Shown one piece after another: positions 7,247-16,800 of a stretch of DNA of 64,000 bases (its first letter is position 1; each line of letters begins with the position of its first letter). The position numbers were made by a program, and so were the translations under genes. Source of the DNA: Variovorax ginsengisoli (lineage in GTDB: Bacteria; Pseudomonadota; Gammaproteobacteria; Burkholderiales; Burkholderiaceae_C); contig NZ_JAUJZH010000021.1 in assembly GCF_030486595.1 (NCBI RefSeq), positions 62,001 to 126,000 of the forward strand, read 5' to 3'. A model generated the notes under the pieces. It ran no database searches and had not been told where the DNA came from. It worked only from the letters and a program-made list of their open reading frames with translations.

Positions 7247-8661
7247 CGGCAGAAGCGCAAATGAGCAACGAGAACCAAAACAACGACGGCGAACTCGAGT
7301 TCGCTGATGTGGAAACCGCCGAGAGCGCGGCGATCGCTGGGCCTGAAGCCGTGAACGGTAAAGGCAAGCGTCTCGACCCCGGCGCCAAGCGCGTGATGAA
7401 GTGGGTGGGCGGCGCATTCGCCGTCGCCCTCCTCGCCGTTGTCGGTCTGGTCTTCATGGCCAGCGGCAAGAAGGAAATGAAGGCCAAAGTCGACCTGCCG
7501 GCTCGTACGAACTCGGGAACGCAGACGGATGTGGTCCAGACCGACTATGAGCAAGGTCGCCTTGCCGAGCTTCAGGAGCAAAAGGCCGAGGCGAGCCGCA
7601 AAGCGGGAGGCGTGTACGTCCCGCCACCCGCGGGCGCGCCCGTGACGCATGCTGGCCCCGAAGGCCTGGGCGGACCGACCGGCCCAGGCGCGAGCTCGTA
7701 CCAGACGTACGTGACGCCGCCGCAAGTTGCTATCCAGCCTGGCTCCTATCAGGATCCCGTGCGCCAGCAGGCCATTCAGGAGGGCTTGAATCGCCAGCTC
7801 GGCCTGCTTCTGGCCGACGCGCCAACTGGCGCCCCCATTGCTCGGGTTGCCGCCTACCAGGATCCGAAGGCGACCGAAAAGGCTCAGCAGGTACTGGCTG
7901 TCCAGGGCCAGGGCGTTGCCGCTGCGAGCATCGCGACCGAGGATCTCGACCTCCCCGGCCCGCTGACCATTCACGCCGCGCGCACCACGTCGCCGATCGA
8001 CACCGAGAAGTCGCCGTATGTCTCGGCAGAGGTCCTCGGCGGCAAGTTCGCTGGCGCGTTCCTCAAGGGCACGGCTGTGCTGAATCAGGGCGAAGGCCTC
8101 CAAGTGACTTTCACCGACATCCGCTTCAACGGCAAGGTCGCCAAGATCAATGCTGTCGCGCTGGATGAACAGACCTCGGCCGACGCGCTGAATGGCAGCA
8201 TCGATCGGCACATCCTGTCGCGCTACGTCCTCCCGATCACGTTCGCCACGGTGAGCGGTGCGGCCAGTGCGATCGCGCAGCGCAGCTCGCAGGTCGTGAC
8301 GAATGGGCTCTCGACCTCGGTGGTCCTGCCTGAAGCGACGGACAAGCAGGCCGCGGCTGCTGGCCTTTCCTCGGCCACCCAAGTCGGCCAGCAGCTGGTG
8401 CAGTCGCTGGCTCAGCAGAAGAACACGGTGAGACTGCCGGCGAACACCCTCATCGGTGTTCTGTTCAACACCGTCCAGACGGCGTCCTCCACGACGCCTG
8501 CACCGCAGCAGCAGCAAGTCCAGGCCCAGCCCGAGCAGGCGCAGCGCCAGGCGCAACAGGCCCAGCCGGCTGTCTCGTCGTTCAACCTGGCGACTGGCAT
8601 GAACTACGGCACGTTCGCTCCGACCGTGCCCCCGATCAATCAAGTCCAGGTGCGCTACTGA
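7243..8661 (+). CDS. traO: DotG/IcmE/TraO core channel protein (VirB10-like C-terminus)
   Basis: A 472-residue protein with a cytoplasmic acidic N-terminus, a membrane segment at about 53-73, a long periplasmic linker, and a C-terminal TrbI/VirB10-like domain (about 245-415) including GGKFAGAFLKGTAVLNQGEG and RLPANTLIGVLFNTVQ. Legionella DotG is over 1000 residues because of pentapeptide repeats; those are absent, and the length is near R64 TraO. A Gln-rich stretch (about 420-445) precedes the C-terminus. The GTG at 7243 overlaps the dotH stop; an in-frame ATG at 7261 is an alternative start. DotG spans the envelope and connects inner and outer complexes. Confidence 0.9.
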   Translation: MTAEAQMSNENQNNDGELEFADVETAESAAIAGPEAVNGKGKRLDPGAKRVMKWVGGAFAVALLAVVGLVFMASGKKEMKAKVDLPARTNSGTQTDVVQTDYEQGRLAELQEQKAEASRKAGGVYVPPPAGAPVTHAGPEGLGGPTGPGASSYQTYVTPPQVAIQPGSYQDPVRQQAIQEGLNRQLGLLLADAPTGAPIARVAAYQDPKATEKAQQVLAVQGQGVAAASIATEDLDLPGPLTIHAARTTSPIDTEKSPYVSAEVLGGKFAGAFLKGTAVLNQGEGLQVTFTDIRFNGKVAKINAVALDEQTSADALNGSIDRHILSRYVLPITFATVSGAASAIAQRSSQVVTNGLSTSVVLPEATDKQAAAAGLSSATQVGQQLVQSLAQQKNTVRLPANTLIGVLFNTVQTASSTTPAPQQQQVQAQPEQAQRQAQQAQPAVSSFNLATGMNYGTFAPTVPPINQVQVRY

Positions 8662-9815
8662 TGAGCAATTTCGAAGAAGACCGCACCGGCGCGCAGGGCA
8701 ACGACGAGGCTCTCGACGACCTTTGGGCGGCGGAGGGCGGTCCCGAGGGCTCCGTCCTTCACGGCGCCGATGAACCCGGGTTCGACAACAGCGAAGCACG
8801 GGACACCCTGAGCGAGTCGCTGGAGGATCCGGTGGACGCCATTCCTCGCGATCCCGGGAGCGATCCTGAACCATCACCGAAGAAGAGCTCCAGCTTGCCG
8901 TTCTATGGCGCGGTAGGGGCGGTCGTGCTCGTCGCGGCCGGCCTGGTTGGGTACAAGACTGGCCTGATCGGGGGGCCGTCGCGAAAACCGATCGAGCCCG
9001 TCATTGCTTCGGCAATGGACACCCAAACGGCAGGCGATAAGGCGAGGAAGCCCGATGGCATGCTCGACGCGGCCAGCGCCGGCAAGCTGACCAGCTCGGA
9101 TCTGTTCGGAGAAAACGGTTCGAAGTCGGCGCCTGCGTTCGATGCTGAGGCAGATCTTCTCGCGGACAAGGGTCCTGCGCCTGCTGCTGCTCCGCCCGCT
9201 CCTGCGGCTGTCGAGGTTGCCCAGTCCGCCCCGAAGGCGCCCGAGGTGGCTCCGGCAGTGGTGGCGCAGGCTCCAGCGCCGGCACCGGCACCGGCACCGG
9301 CACCGATTGCACCGCCTCCTGCGCGCGTGAACGAAGTTCAGAAGATCGCCCCAGCTGCGCCGGCGCCAGTGGAAGTTGCCAAGGCGACGCCGAAGGCCGT
9401 CCCGACGGCTGACGCAACTGGCGCCAAGGCAGAAAGCCCCAAGCCGGCGAAGCGAGCTCGCGTTGCCACGGCGAAGGTGTCGACGCCGGCAAAGGCCGTG
9501 GCGCCGCGCGTGGTGGCGGACAAGCCCGCGCGCATCGTCCGACTTGCCGATGCCCGCAAGCCTCCCAAGGCGAGCGGCAAGGCTCGTCGCGCCGTCGAGA
9601 AGGATTCGACGCCCGAGTCGAAGGAAGTGCTGGCCGGTTGGAAGCTGCGCGGCACCTGGCCGAATCACGGTCCGAGCCAGCTGGCCTGGGTCGCCGACGA
9701 GCAAGGCCGCCTGACGACGGTTTCCGTTGGCGCAACCGTGGCGGGCGCTCGCGTCCTGTCCATCGGCAAGCGCGGCGAGGTGGTGCAGACCTCTGCCGGC
9801 CTGATCCTTCCCTGA
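8661..9815 (+). CDS. DotF/IcmG/TraP-like inner-membrane protein with Ala/Pro-rich spacer
   Basis: A 384-residue single-pass protein: acidic N-terminus, membrane segment at about 79-99, a long periplasmic Ala/Pro/Lys-rich spacer (about 165-310, with tandem PAP units encoded by a CCGGCA repeat near 9276-9305), and a small C-terminal globular part beginning WKLRGTWPNHGPSQLAWVAD. Position between TraO and TraQ homologues and this architecture match R64 TraP and Legionella DotF, which associate with the core complex. Sequence identity across this family is low, so the assignment relies on order and topology. The start overlaps the upstream stop (TGATG). Confidence 0.65.
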   Translation: MSNFEEDRTGAQGNDEALDDLWAAEGGPEGSVLHGADEPGFDNSEARDTLSESLEDPVDAIPRDPGSDPEPSPKKSSSLPFYGAVGAVVLVAAGLVGYKTGLIGGPSRKPIEPVIASAMDTQTAGDKARKPDGMLDAASAGKLTSSDLFGENGSKSAPAFDAEADLLADKGPAPAAAPPAPAAVEVAQSAPKAPEVAPAVVAQAPAPAPAPAPAPIAPPPARVNEVQKIAPAAPAPVEVAKATPKAVPTADATGAKAESPKPAKRARVATAKVSTPAKAVAPRVVADKPARIVRLADARKPPKASGKARRAVEKDSTPESKEVLAGWKLRGTWPNHGPSQLAWVADEQGRLTTVSVGATVAGARVLSIGKRGEVVQTSAGLILP

Positions 9816-9826
9816 GGTACTAAGCC

Positions 9827-10321
9827 ATGCCAGATTTCGGCGGTTTCCTGAACGAGTTCGCCGCGCTCGGAAAGGCGTTCGTACCGCTCGTCTACTGGGC
9901 GGCGCTGCTGATCGGCTTCTTCTTCGCGGGTTCAGCCCTGCACAAGATCGCCAAGATGGGTCACGACCAAGCTGGCGGCCAGCAGCCCACTTGGGCTGGC
10001 GTGGGCGGCAATCTGCTGGTGACCATCGGGGCCACGATGCTCTCGGCCTGGGTTGAGTCCCTCACGAGGGACTACGGCGGCATAGGCGAGGGCGTTGCAT
10101 CGCAGATGGCCTACATGCGCGACGGAAGCGCCGGTTCGCTGAAGCCGCTGTGGAACGCGATCTACGCCTGGCTCTTCCTACTGGGTGTGTGCGCAATCTT
10201 CCGCGCATTCCTGCTCTTCAATCGTGCTGCGCAAGGCCACGCCCAAGAGGGCGACGGGTTCTGGCGTGGCTTCTGGCACATCCTCGGGGGAGCGATTCTC
10301 GTGAACATTGCAACACATTGA
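9827..10321 (+). CDS. DotE/IcmC/TraQ-like polytopic membrane protein
   Basis: A 164-residue protein with about four hydrophobic segments (near residues 16-38, 56-75, 107-127 and 145-163). It contains YWAALLIGFFFAGSALHKIA followed by a Gly-rich loop, typical of the IcmC/DotE family. It lies where R64 has traQ, directly before a TraR/DotP-like gene. These small proteins sit in the inner membrane of the transfer machine; their biochemical role is not established. It starts 11 bases after the preceding stop. Identification is by topology, the short N-terminal pattern and gene order. Confidence 0.72.
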   Translation: MPDFGGFLNEFAALGKAFVPLVYWAALLIGFFFAGSALHKIAKMGHDQAGGQQPTWAGVGGNLLVTIGATMLSAWVESLTRDYGGIGEGVASQMAYMRDGSAGSLKPLWNAIYAWLFLLGVCAIFRAFLLFNRAAQGHAQEGDGFWRGFWHILGGAILVNIATH

Positions 10322-10428
10322 ACTCCGCTTCATTTTCCACCACTCTGGCGTTCGCGCCAATTAATTGCCACGGTAGGCATACGCCTTTCGTTCTAACTTG
10401 TCAACCACCAGTCCCTGCAGGAGCTAAC

Positions 10429-10836
10429 TTGAAAAACCTGATCGCCAACCTGAACGTCCGCATCGCCATGGGCCTTGCGAACCACGCTGCACTGGGCCGC
10501 AACGCCGCAGTAGCCGTCGTAACCACCGCGCTCGCAAGCAGCGCCTTCGCGCTCGACGCGAACACCTCGGTCAATTCGTTGATCAACCTCTTCAAGCAGG
10601 GCATCACGCTGTTCCAGTGGGCGATGGTCCTGGGCGGCATGGCCTCGATCTGCTACGGCCTCCTGAAGTGGAAGAAGAAGGGCCAGGACAACGGCGGCGA
10701 CCAGGTCGAGGCACGTCAGATCTGGATGCCGATCTCTGCTGGCGCCGCGATGATCTGCATCTGGGCGATCGTCGAGTTCGCGGTGACCGCCGCCGGCGGT
10801 AGCACTGGAGATATCGGGAAAGTTCAAAGTTTCTAG
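10429..10836 (+). CDS. DotP/IcmD/TraR-like small membrane protein
   Basis: A 135-residue protein starting at a TTG with a strong ribosome site (GCAGGAG, 5 bases upstream). The N-terminus has a signal-like hydrophobic stretch ending ASSAFALDANTSV, and two more hydrophobic helices (about 58-76 and 100-122). It follows the DotE-like gene as traR follows traQ in R64. A longer frame exists upstream but overlaps the preceding gene in a non-coding register. The 107-bp gap before it lacks an obvious terminator. Role: inner-membrane component of the type IVB apparatus, inferred from order and size. Confidence 0.68.
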   Translation: MKNLIANLNVRIAMGLANHAALGRNAAVAVVTTALASSAFALDANTSVNSLINLFKQGITLFQWAMVLGGMASICYGLLKWKKKGQDNGGDQVEARQIWMPISAGAAMICIWAIVEFAVTAAGGSTGDIGKVQSF

Positions 10837-10871
10837 CGATTAAATCGCCGAAAAGAATAATCCGCGAAAAA

Positions 10872-10971
10872 CTACTACCGCAGTGTTTAAAATGTAGTAG
10901 CTAGAGCGAGAATGTTCCGGCGCCCTAGGGCGCACCATGCTGGTCGACGTCGGGGAGGATTCGTCTCTCCC
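10872..10971 (+). promoter_or_regulatory. structured leader upstream of icmJ/dotN
   Basis: The 165-bp gap 10837-11001 holds three structures. CTACTAC (10872-10878) and GTAGTAG (10894-10900) form an inverted repeat around TTTAAAAT, whose TAAAAT could be a -10 box. GCGCCCTAGGGCGC (10920-10933) is a perfect 14-bp palindrome. GGGAGGA-TTCG-TC-T-CTCCC (10953-10971) can fold as a stable UUCG-loop hairpin, and a run of seven T lies at 10984-10990. Together they look like a regulated internal promoter plus an attenuator-like leader for the genes from icmJ onward. This is structural inference only. Confidence 0.45.
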
Positions 10972-11001
10972 TGCAGTCGGCCATTTTTTTGCCCTCGAAG
11001 A

Positions 11002-11697
11002 ATGTTCAAACTCATCCCTGGTATCAAGCGCAGCGTCTTTCGAGACAACGACCCGCGGGCCAAGCAGGCCGACGCGGTCTTTGTCGCGCGCCGGCCCCAG
11101 GTGCTTGAGAAGTCACGGTACACGTGCCAGGGGTGCCTGTACCGTTCGATGCAGACCGCGAAGAAGCCGACCAAGCTTCAGGTGCATCACCAGGACGACG
11201 ACCACCACAACAACGACGACAGCAACCTGGCGCCGATCTGCGGCCTGTGTCACGGCTACCCGCATCTGGGCTGCAAGACGGCCTCGACGGGTGGCGGCGG
11301 AGGCCTTGCATCTGACGCGCAGCTGGCGGCGATCCCCGAGCTTGCGGCGGCCGACCTGAACAACCTGCTGCGCGCCATCGGGGCGGCGATGTCCGATCCC
11401 AACGAGGCGGCAGTGGCCAAGCAGATCTACGACGTGCTGTGCGAGCGCGTTCTGCCCGTTCGCAAGGCGTTCGGTACGTCCAAGGCGCTGGACTTCGCCG
11501 GCGCCATGTCCAAGCTCAACTCGGTCGACTACGCGGCGCGCGGCGACGCTGTCTTCGATCTGCGGATCGTGTGGAAGGCGGACGTGCTCAAGAAGGCCGG
11601 TGCCGACATGCTCGAGGACCACCCGTCGTTGAAGCCGAGCTCGTGGCACGCCTCCTACGGCGAGCTCGTGGAAGAGGCGCTGGCCTCCCAGGCCTGA
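11002..11697 (+). CDS. IcmJ/DotN/TraT coupling-complex protein with Zn-binding cysteines
   Basis: A 231-residue protein starting MFKLIPGIKRSVFR. It has a CxxC pair (CQGC, about residue 45), then QVHHQDDDHHNNDD and CGLCHGY, resembling an HNH/zinc-ribbon arrangement as in the IcmJ/DotN family. In Legionella, DotN binds the C-terminal part of the coupling ATPase DotL; a DotL homologue is present at 26765. The start at 11002 gives the family-typical N-terminus; the frame to 10912 upstream reads like noise over the leader. Cys and His residues appear intact, so metal binding is likely. Confidence 0.82.
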   Translation: MFKLIPGIKRSVFRDNDPRAKQADAVFVARRPQVLEKSRYTCQGCLYRSMQTAKKPTKLQVHHQDDDHHNNDDSNLAPICGLCHGYPHLGCKTASTGGGGGLASDAQLAAIPELAAADLNNLLRAIGAAMSDPNEAAVAKQIYDVLCERVLPVRKAFGTSKALDFAGAMSKLNSVDYAARGDAVFDLRIVWKADVLKKAGADMLEDHPSLKPSSWHASYGELVEEALASQA

Positions 11698-11719
11698 GTC
11701 CAAGAAACGGACGCACAAG

Positions 11720-12988
11720 ATGGCAATCACCCAGGCCCGCCAAGGTTCCCACCGCAGCTCCCAGCCCACCGAGGAGGAGTTGCCCACGGCCGTCGGTACC
11801 GCCCCGGAGTTCGGCGTGGCGCACTTCGACCTGCAGGACGTCACCTCTGGTGGCATCTGCTATTCGACCAATGGCGGCTTCCGACGTTTCCAGTCTGGCG
11901 GCGACCTGATGAATCTCATCTGGGTGACGAACCTGGACATGGTGCCCAAGCAGCTTCCCAGCCTGCGTTCGAACAAGTTCCTTCAGACCAAGCTCACCAC
12001 GCTGGCCGAGGATCTCGGTGTCGAGCTCACGGGCTTCAAGCAGGTGAACGGGGTCGACAAAGGCGGGATGGTCGACGTCGCACGTGTGCTGAATCACACC
12101 CGCGACCTGGTCGTGGCCGCCTACCCGTGGAAGGCGCCTGATCGGGAGTGGAACAAGCCCCGCTTGAGCGAGTGCATCGCCGAGCTGCTGCCCTCGGTGG
12201 AGCGCTCGGTGCCTCAGATCGAAGTGGCACTGCGCGGGGCGTACCAATCGTGGTCCAGCCCGCAGATGCAGCAGAAGATGATGTACGACCGCGGCTCGCG
12301 GATGATCTACTTCCGCCGCAACCGTGTCGAGCACGCTCTGGACATCATGCGCACACCGCTCCCGACCAGCGGTTGGTACAAGCAGCCTTTCCTGGACCTT
12401 GACAACCTGCTGGACGCCGGCCAGCCCACACTTGTCGAGGTGGCGATCGAGTGGCGCAACGCCGACGCTGACACGGTTTCATTGATCGCGTTCGGTGCTG
12501 ATGCCGGAAACACGCCGCATATTCGCCGGTGGGTCTCTCAGATCGAATTGACGTGGCTCCTGAAGTACGCCCGGATCTCGGTGCTGTCGGCCTACCAGGC
12601 CAACGCGGCCGCACCGCTGCCCGCGCAGCTGCAGCTTCCAAGCGTGATCGCCGGCGATCCGATCTACCAGCTGTCGATCCCGCACGGTCTTGTCGCCGAG
12701 GCGCATTGGGCGGGCCTGGCCAGGCCGCAGTACAACCGCATGAAGCGTCAGTCCGAGGTCACCACGACGTCTGTCTGGTACCGGGCGATGGATCGCGCGA
12801 TTTCATTCCAGATGGCCCTCGCGGCGAAGGAGTTGGGCGGCAACGTGACCGGCTACGGCTCAGGCGGCGTGCAGGTGCGCATGGAGAACTTGTCAGTACA
12901 GCAATTGCTTGAAGTGGCCGATGCCGTCGGCGCCAGCCATCCGTGCTTGGCGTCCGAGGTCGTTGGCCGGGAGAGGGGGGATTCTTGA
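11720..12988 (+). CDS. conserved-looking unknown between icmJ and dotO
   Basis: A 422-residue soluble protein without signal peptide or membrane segments. It is rich in aromatic and charged residues (for instance AYQSWSSPQMQQKMMYDRGS and EAHWAGLARPQYNRMKRQSE), with normal codon use. In Legionella icmJ and icmB are adjacent, so this and the next gene are extra here. Its place beside the DotN homologue and the DotO ATPase suggests a cytoplasmic partner of the transfer machine, but no domain was recognised. The start codon lies 22 bases after the icmJ stop. Confidence 0.7.
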   Translation: MAITQARQGSHRSSQPTEEELPTAVGTAPEFGVAHFDLQDVTSGGICYSTNGGFRRFQSGGDLMNLIWVTNLDMVPKQLPSLRSNKFLQTKLTTLAEDLGVELTGFKQVNGVDKGGMVDVARVLNHTRDLVVAAYPWKAPDREWNKPRLSECIAELLPSVERSVPQIEVALRGAYQSWSSPQMQQKMMYDRGSRMIYFRRNRVEHALDIMRTPLPTSGWYKQPFLDLDNLLDAGQPTLVEVAIEWRNADADTVSLIAFGADAGNTPHIRRWVSQIELTWLLKYARISVLSAYQANAAAPLPAQLQLPSVIAGDPIYQLSIPHGLVAEAHWAGLARPQYNRMKRQSEVTTTSVWYRAMDRAISFQMALAAKELGGNVTGYGSGGVQVRMENLSVQQLLEVADAVGASHPCLASEVVGRERGDS

Positions 12989-13812
12989 ACGCAGTAACCA
13001 CAGACAGCGGGTCGCGCCTCGCGCAAATGCTCGCACAGGCACCGGTGGCCGGGCCCGATTACGCAGAATGGCTCACGATGTGGTGCCAGAGCGGAGCGCG
13101 CAACGAAGGCGATGCGCCGGCGCAGCCTTTCCGTTTCATGCTCCGAAAGGACCGGAGGCCGCTCGACGTTCTGGACGAGGACAACCTGCTGCCGATGCGC
13201 AGGCTGCTCTCCCACCATCCGGGCGCGCCGATGGCATTCGCGGAGATCTGCCGCCAGGGCTCGGGCTTCATGCGCATGCGCTCGCTGGTCGAGTACCTCA
13301 AGGTCCAGTCCGAGCAGCCGTCGGTGACCAACGCGAGCGATCAAGGGTCGGCGACGGCCTATGTGAGCCCGCTGCACGTCAATGAGGTCATGCGGGGCTT
13401 CCACATTGAAGACTCCGAGGAGGCCGAACAGGAGATCGCACGGCTGCGGGGGATCGCGCGTGAGCAGGTGATGCGAGATCTGCTTGGGATCGCGGGCGAT
13501 GCGTCGGAGCGAGCCTTCAACGCCGCGGCGAGTACGTGGCTGCGCAAGGAATACACCCGGCGCCAGGCGGCCGAGAAGCCGCGGGTCGGGAGTGGTGTCT
13601 CCGCGGCGTCGAGCGCGACCGGCGCGAGCCGCGAGCCGGTCCCTGAACACGCGGTTGCTCTCCCGTCGGAGCGCCCCGGACGTCTGGCCTTCCGCGCCGG
13701 TGCGCCGGGCGCGCAGCAACCCGATGAGGCACATGCCGAGCCGACCAGGTCCAAGACAGCGCCAACGGCTGACAAGCCGCTCGGCTTCGGGTTCCGCCGG
13801 CCCGCGGGCTGA
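12985..13812 (+). CDS. unknown cytoplasmic protein upstream of dotO
   Basis: A 275-residue protein read from a TTG at 12985 that overlaps the preceding stop (TTGA) and has a very purine-rich ribosome site (GAGAGGGGGG) just upstream. The N-terminal 150 residues look globular (WLTMWCQSGARNEGD, MRRLLSHHPGAPMAFAEI). The rest is charged and then Ala/Pro-rich, ending KPLGFGFRRPAG, a C-terminal pattern that recalls the GFGFGFARNRG end of the protein encoded at 3138-4034. I do not recognise a family. Tight coupling to the previous gene suggests they act together. Confidence 0.65.
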   Translation: MNAVTTDSGSRLAQMLAQAPVAGPDYAEWLTMWCQSGARNEGDAPAQPFRFMLRKDRRPLDVLDEDNLLPMRRLLSHHPGAPMAFAEICRQGSGFMRMRSLVEYLKVQSEQPSVTNASDQGSATAYVSPLHVNEVMRGFHIEDSEEAEQEIARLRGIAREQVMRDLLGIAGDASERAFNAAASTWLRKEYTRRQAAEKPRVGSGVSAASSATGASREPVPEHAVALPSERPGRLAFRAGAPGAQQPDEAHAEPTRSKTAPTADKPLGFGFRRPAG

Positions 13813-13867
13813 GCGGTCCGCGCTCCACTTTCCACGCGCATCGAGCGCACCAGACATCGAGGATCTC

Positions 13868-16800
13868 ATGCTCATCAACGCAATCGAGTCTTTCATCTAC
13901 TGGGCGGGCTCCCAGCTCTCCCTCGGCGATACCGATCTGGCCTGCGACTGGCGCGCGCCGATCCAGACGGAGGCTGATGCCCCGGCCGAGATCATGGCGC
14001 TCAAGAGTGGCAGCGTGGTGTCCTTCATCGAGATCAAGGGCATCCGGCGCTACGTCGGCGACAAGGAGTTCGAACACCTGGCCCAGAACCTGGCCACGAT
14101 CCTTTCGAACCGGATGAAGGCGGGCAACGGGCGCAACCACAGCATGTCGTTCTGCTTTCGTAGCGACCCCGCAGGTTCCGTCCGCCTGGCGCGCGAACTC
14201 ATGGCGCCCATGTCGACGACTGCGAAGCGCCTCGGCATGACGGAAACGGCCTTCTTCGACGCTCGCGTCGAGGAGCTGGCGCGGGCCTGTACCGACGAGG
14301 CTGTATACCTGGCCGTTTTCACCCACCGCGCCGGCATGAACTCCAACGAGCAGGCCAACCTGGTGGAACGCCAGAAAAAGGCGGCCGCCGAACTGAGCAA
14401 GCGCAAGGTGAGCGTCGCCTACAACGACACCTTCTCTCAGTCGATGGCGCAGCCCTCCAACCTGCTCGTGACCCGTCACAAGTCGATGGTCGAGAACCTA
14501 GTGAAGGACCTGTCCGTCGAAATCAACAGCGGCGGAACGTATCTGCTCGCGAACACGATGACCGTGCGCGAGGCTGCGAACATGGTGCGCCGGGTGTTCG
14601 ACCACACGGATTTTCTATCCACCTGGTCGCCGCGGTTCCTCGGAGACAAGGGCGCGATGGGGGCGAGCCCCGTGCGCCGCGCCGACGAAGCGGCGGTGAT
14701 GCCCGTGGCGCTCTCGCGCCAGATGATCCCTGCCAGCTTCAAGGAGGAATTCAAGTCCTTCGAGTTCGCCCGCCAGGGCTCCAACCTCTCGGCAAGCGTG
14801 GTCGTCGAGGTGCTGCCGGAGGAGGGCTCCAAGCCCTTCAACAAGCTGATGGAGAAGCTGGGCCGCACGATCCCACTGGCCTATTCGCAGGATGTGATCC
14901 CCTCGGGCCTCGAGTTCCGCAAGTCGGACCAGTTCTTCGGTAGCTTCATGGCCGCCATGGGCGACTTCAACAAGGGCATCAAGCGTGGCTGGGACGAGCT
15001 CAAGCACATCGAAAAGGAGGGCGGCTACATCGCAGCGACGCGCATGACACTCACCACCTGGGCCAAGACCGAAGAGCAGTTGCAGTTCCAGGTGGAATAC
15101 CTGCGCAGCTCCATCGAAGCGTGGGGCTCGACCGTCTGCTCCAACGAAACAGGCGAGCCGGCCCTCGCGGCCATCTCGACCGCGGCCGGCTTCTCGCGCG
15201 CCAGCTCGGCACCCTACCTGCCGGCGCCCATCGGCGAGATCACCCGCATGTCGCCGGTCGTTCGAGCGGCGTCGATCTGGAAGACGGGGCAGCTGATCGC
15301 ATCGACCCTCGAAGGCCGGCCGTATCCGATCGCACTGGGCTCGTCCTTGCAGGTCTCCTGGGCGACGGTGGGCTTCGCGCCGACGGGCTCGGGCAAGTCG
15401 TTCTTCATGAACCTGCTCAATTCGGGGCTGCTCATGGCGCCAGGCGCGCAGGACGTGCCGTACGTGACGGTGGCCGACGTGGGCCCGAGCTCGAAGCTCA
15501 TCATGGATCTCTACCGGGCAATGCTGCCGGCGAGCAAGCGCGACCAGGTCGTCTCCATCCGGATCAAGAACTCCCCCGAATACACGGTCAACCCGTTCGA
15601 CACCTTCCTGGGCCTGGACCAGTGCACCGAGCAGGACCGGGACTTCATCGTCGCGGTGCTGGGCACCATCTCGCCGGGCCTTGGCCCTGAGGCCGACAAG
15701 TTCTTCCAGAAGCTGATCGCCGCGGCTTATGAGCGCTTCTCGCGCGCGTCCTCGGACGCGAAGCCCTGGCAGAACGCCATGGATCCCGAGGTCGGCGCGC
15801 TGTACCAGCAGCTGGGCCACGAGATCGTCGACGGCCGCACCCGGGTGTGGGACGTCGTGGATGCGCTGTTCAAGGCCGGCAATATCGTCATGGCCGAGCG
15901 CGCGCAGCGCTTTGCGATGCCGATCCTGAAGGATCTGTCGAAGGTCGTCTCCCAGGCGGACATCATGCTGATGTACGGCGAGGCGTTGGCTGCCAATGGC
16001 GTCGAGACGATGATCAAGGTGTTCCAGCGGAACCTCAGCGCAGCCTCGACGGGCACCTACACGCTGCTGAGCAGCTACACCCAGGCGAATCTCGGCTCGG
16101 CGCGCGCCATCTCGATCGACCTCGAGGAGGTGGTGGGCTCGACGACCTCGGAGGAGGGCCGCCGGCGCTCCGCCCTGATGTTCCTGTTCGCGAGACGCCT
16201 GGGCGCCAAGAACTTCTTCGCGCGCTGGGAGGAGATCGCACCGCTCGTGCCCGACCTGTTCCGCCGCTACCAGAAGGACCGCGTCGAGAAGATGTGGGAG
16301 CAGATGAAGTTCCTCGAGTACGACGAGGTCCACTACGCTTCGGGCGCTGAATCGTTCCAGATGCTGCTGCAGCAGGACTTGCGGGTGGGCCGCAAGTTCA
16401 ACCTCGTCACGATGATGATGAGTCAACTACCCTCCGACTTCCCGGAGGCGGTCATGGCCAACTCGACCAACTTCTACATTTTCGGCCTCGGCGATGGCAG
16501 CATGGCCGACCAGGTGAAGGCGGCGTTCAAGCTGAGCGATGCCGAGATGCAGGCGATCAGCACGCACTGCCGCCGGCCCGGCACGCTGTTCGCGCGCTTC
16601 GCGACCACCGAGGGCGTTCTGGCCCAGATCCTGAAGACCACTGCCAGCCCGCTCGACAAGTGGGCCTTCACGACGAATGCCGCCGACGCGCCGGTGCGCG
16701 CCGCACTCGCACTCAAGCTGGGCGGTACCGACGACAGCTACTGGCAGGCGCTGCGGCTGCTGGCCAAGATGCTTCCCGCCGGCACTGCCAAGCCGATGAT

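Noticed and set aside
9276..9305. CCGGCA tandem repeat
   Set aside because: It simply encodes the Pro-Ala spacer of the DotF-like protein; no separate function is evident.
14615..16426. Minus-strand open frame of 603 codons over dotO
   Set aside because: Antisense shadow of the DotO ATPase gene.
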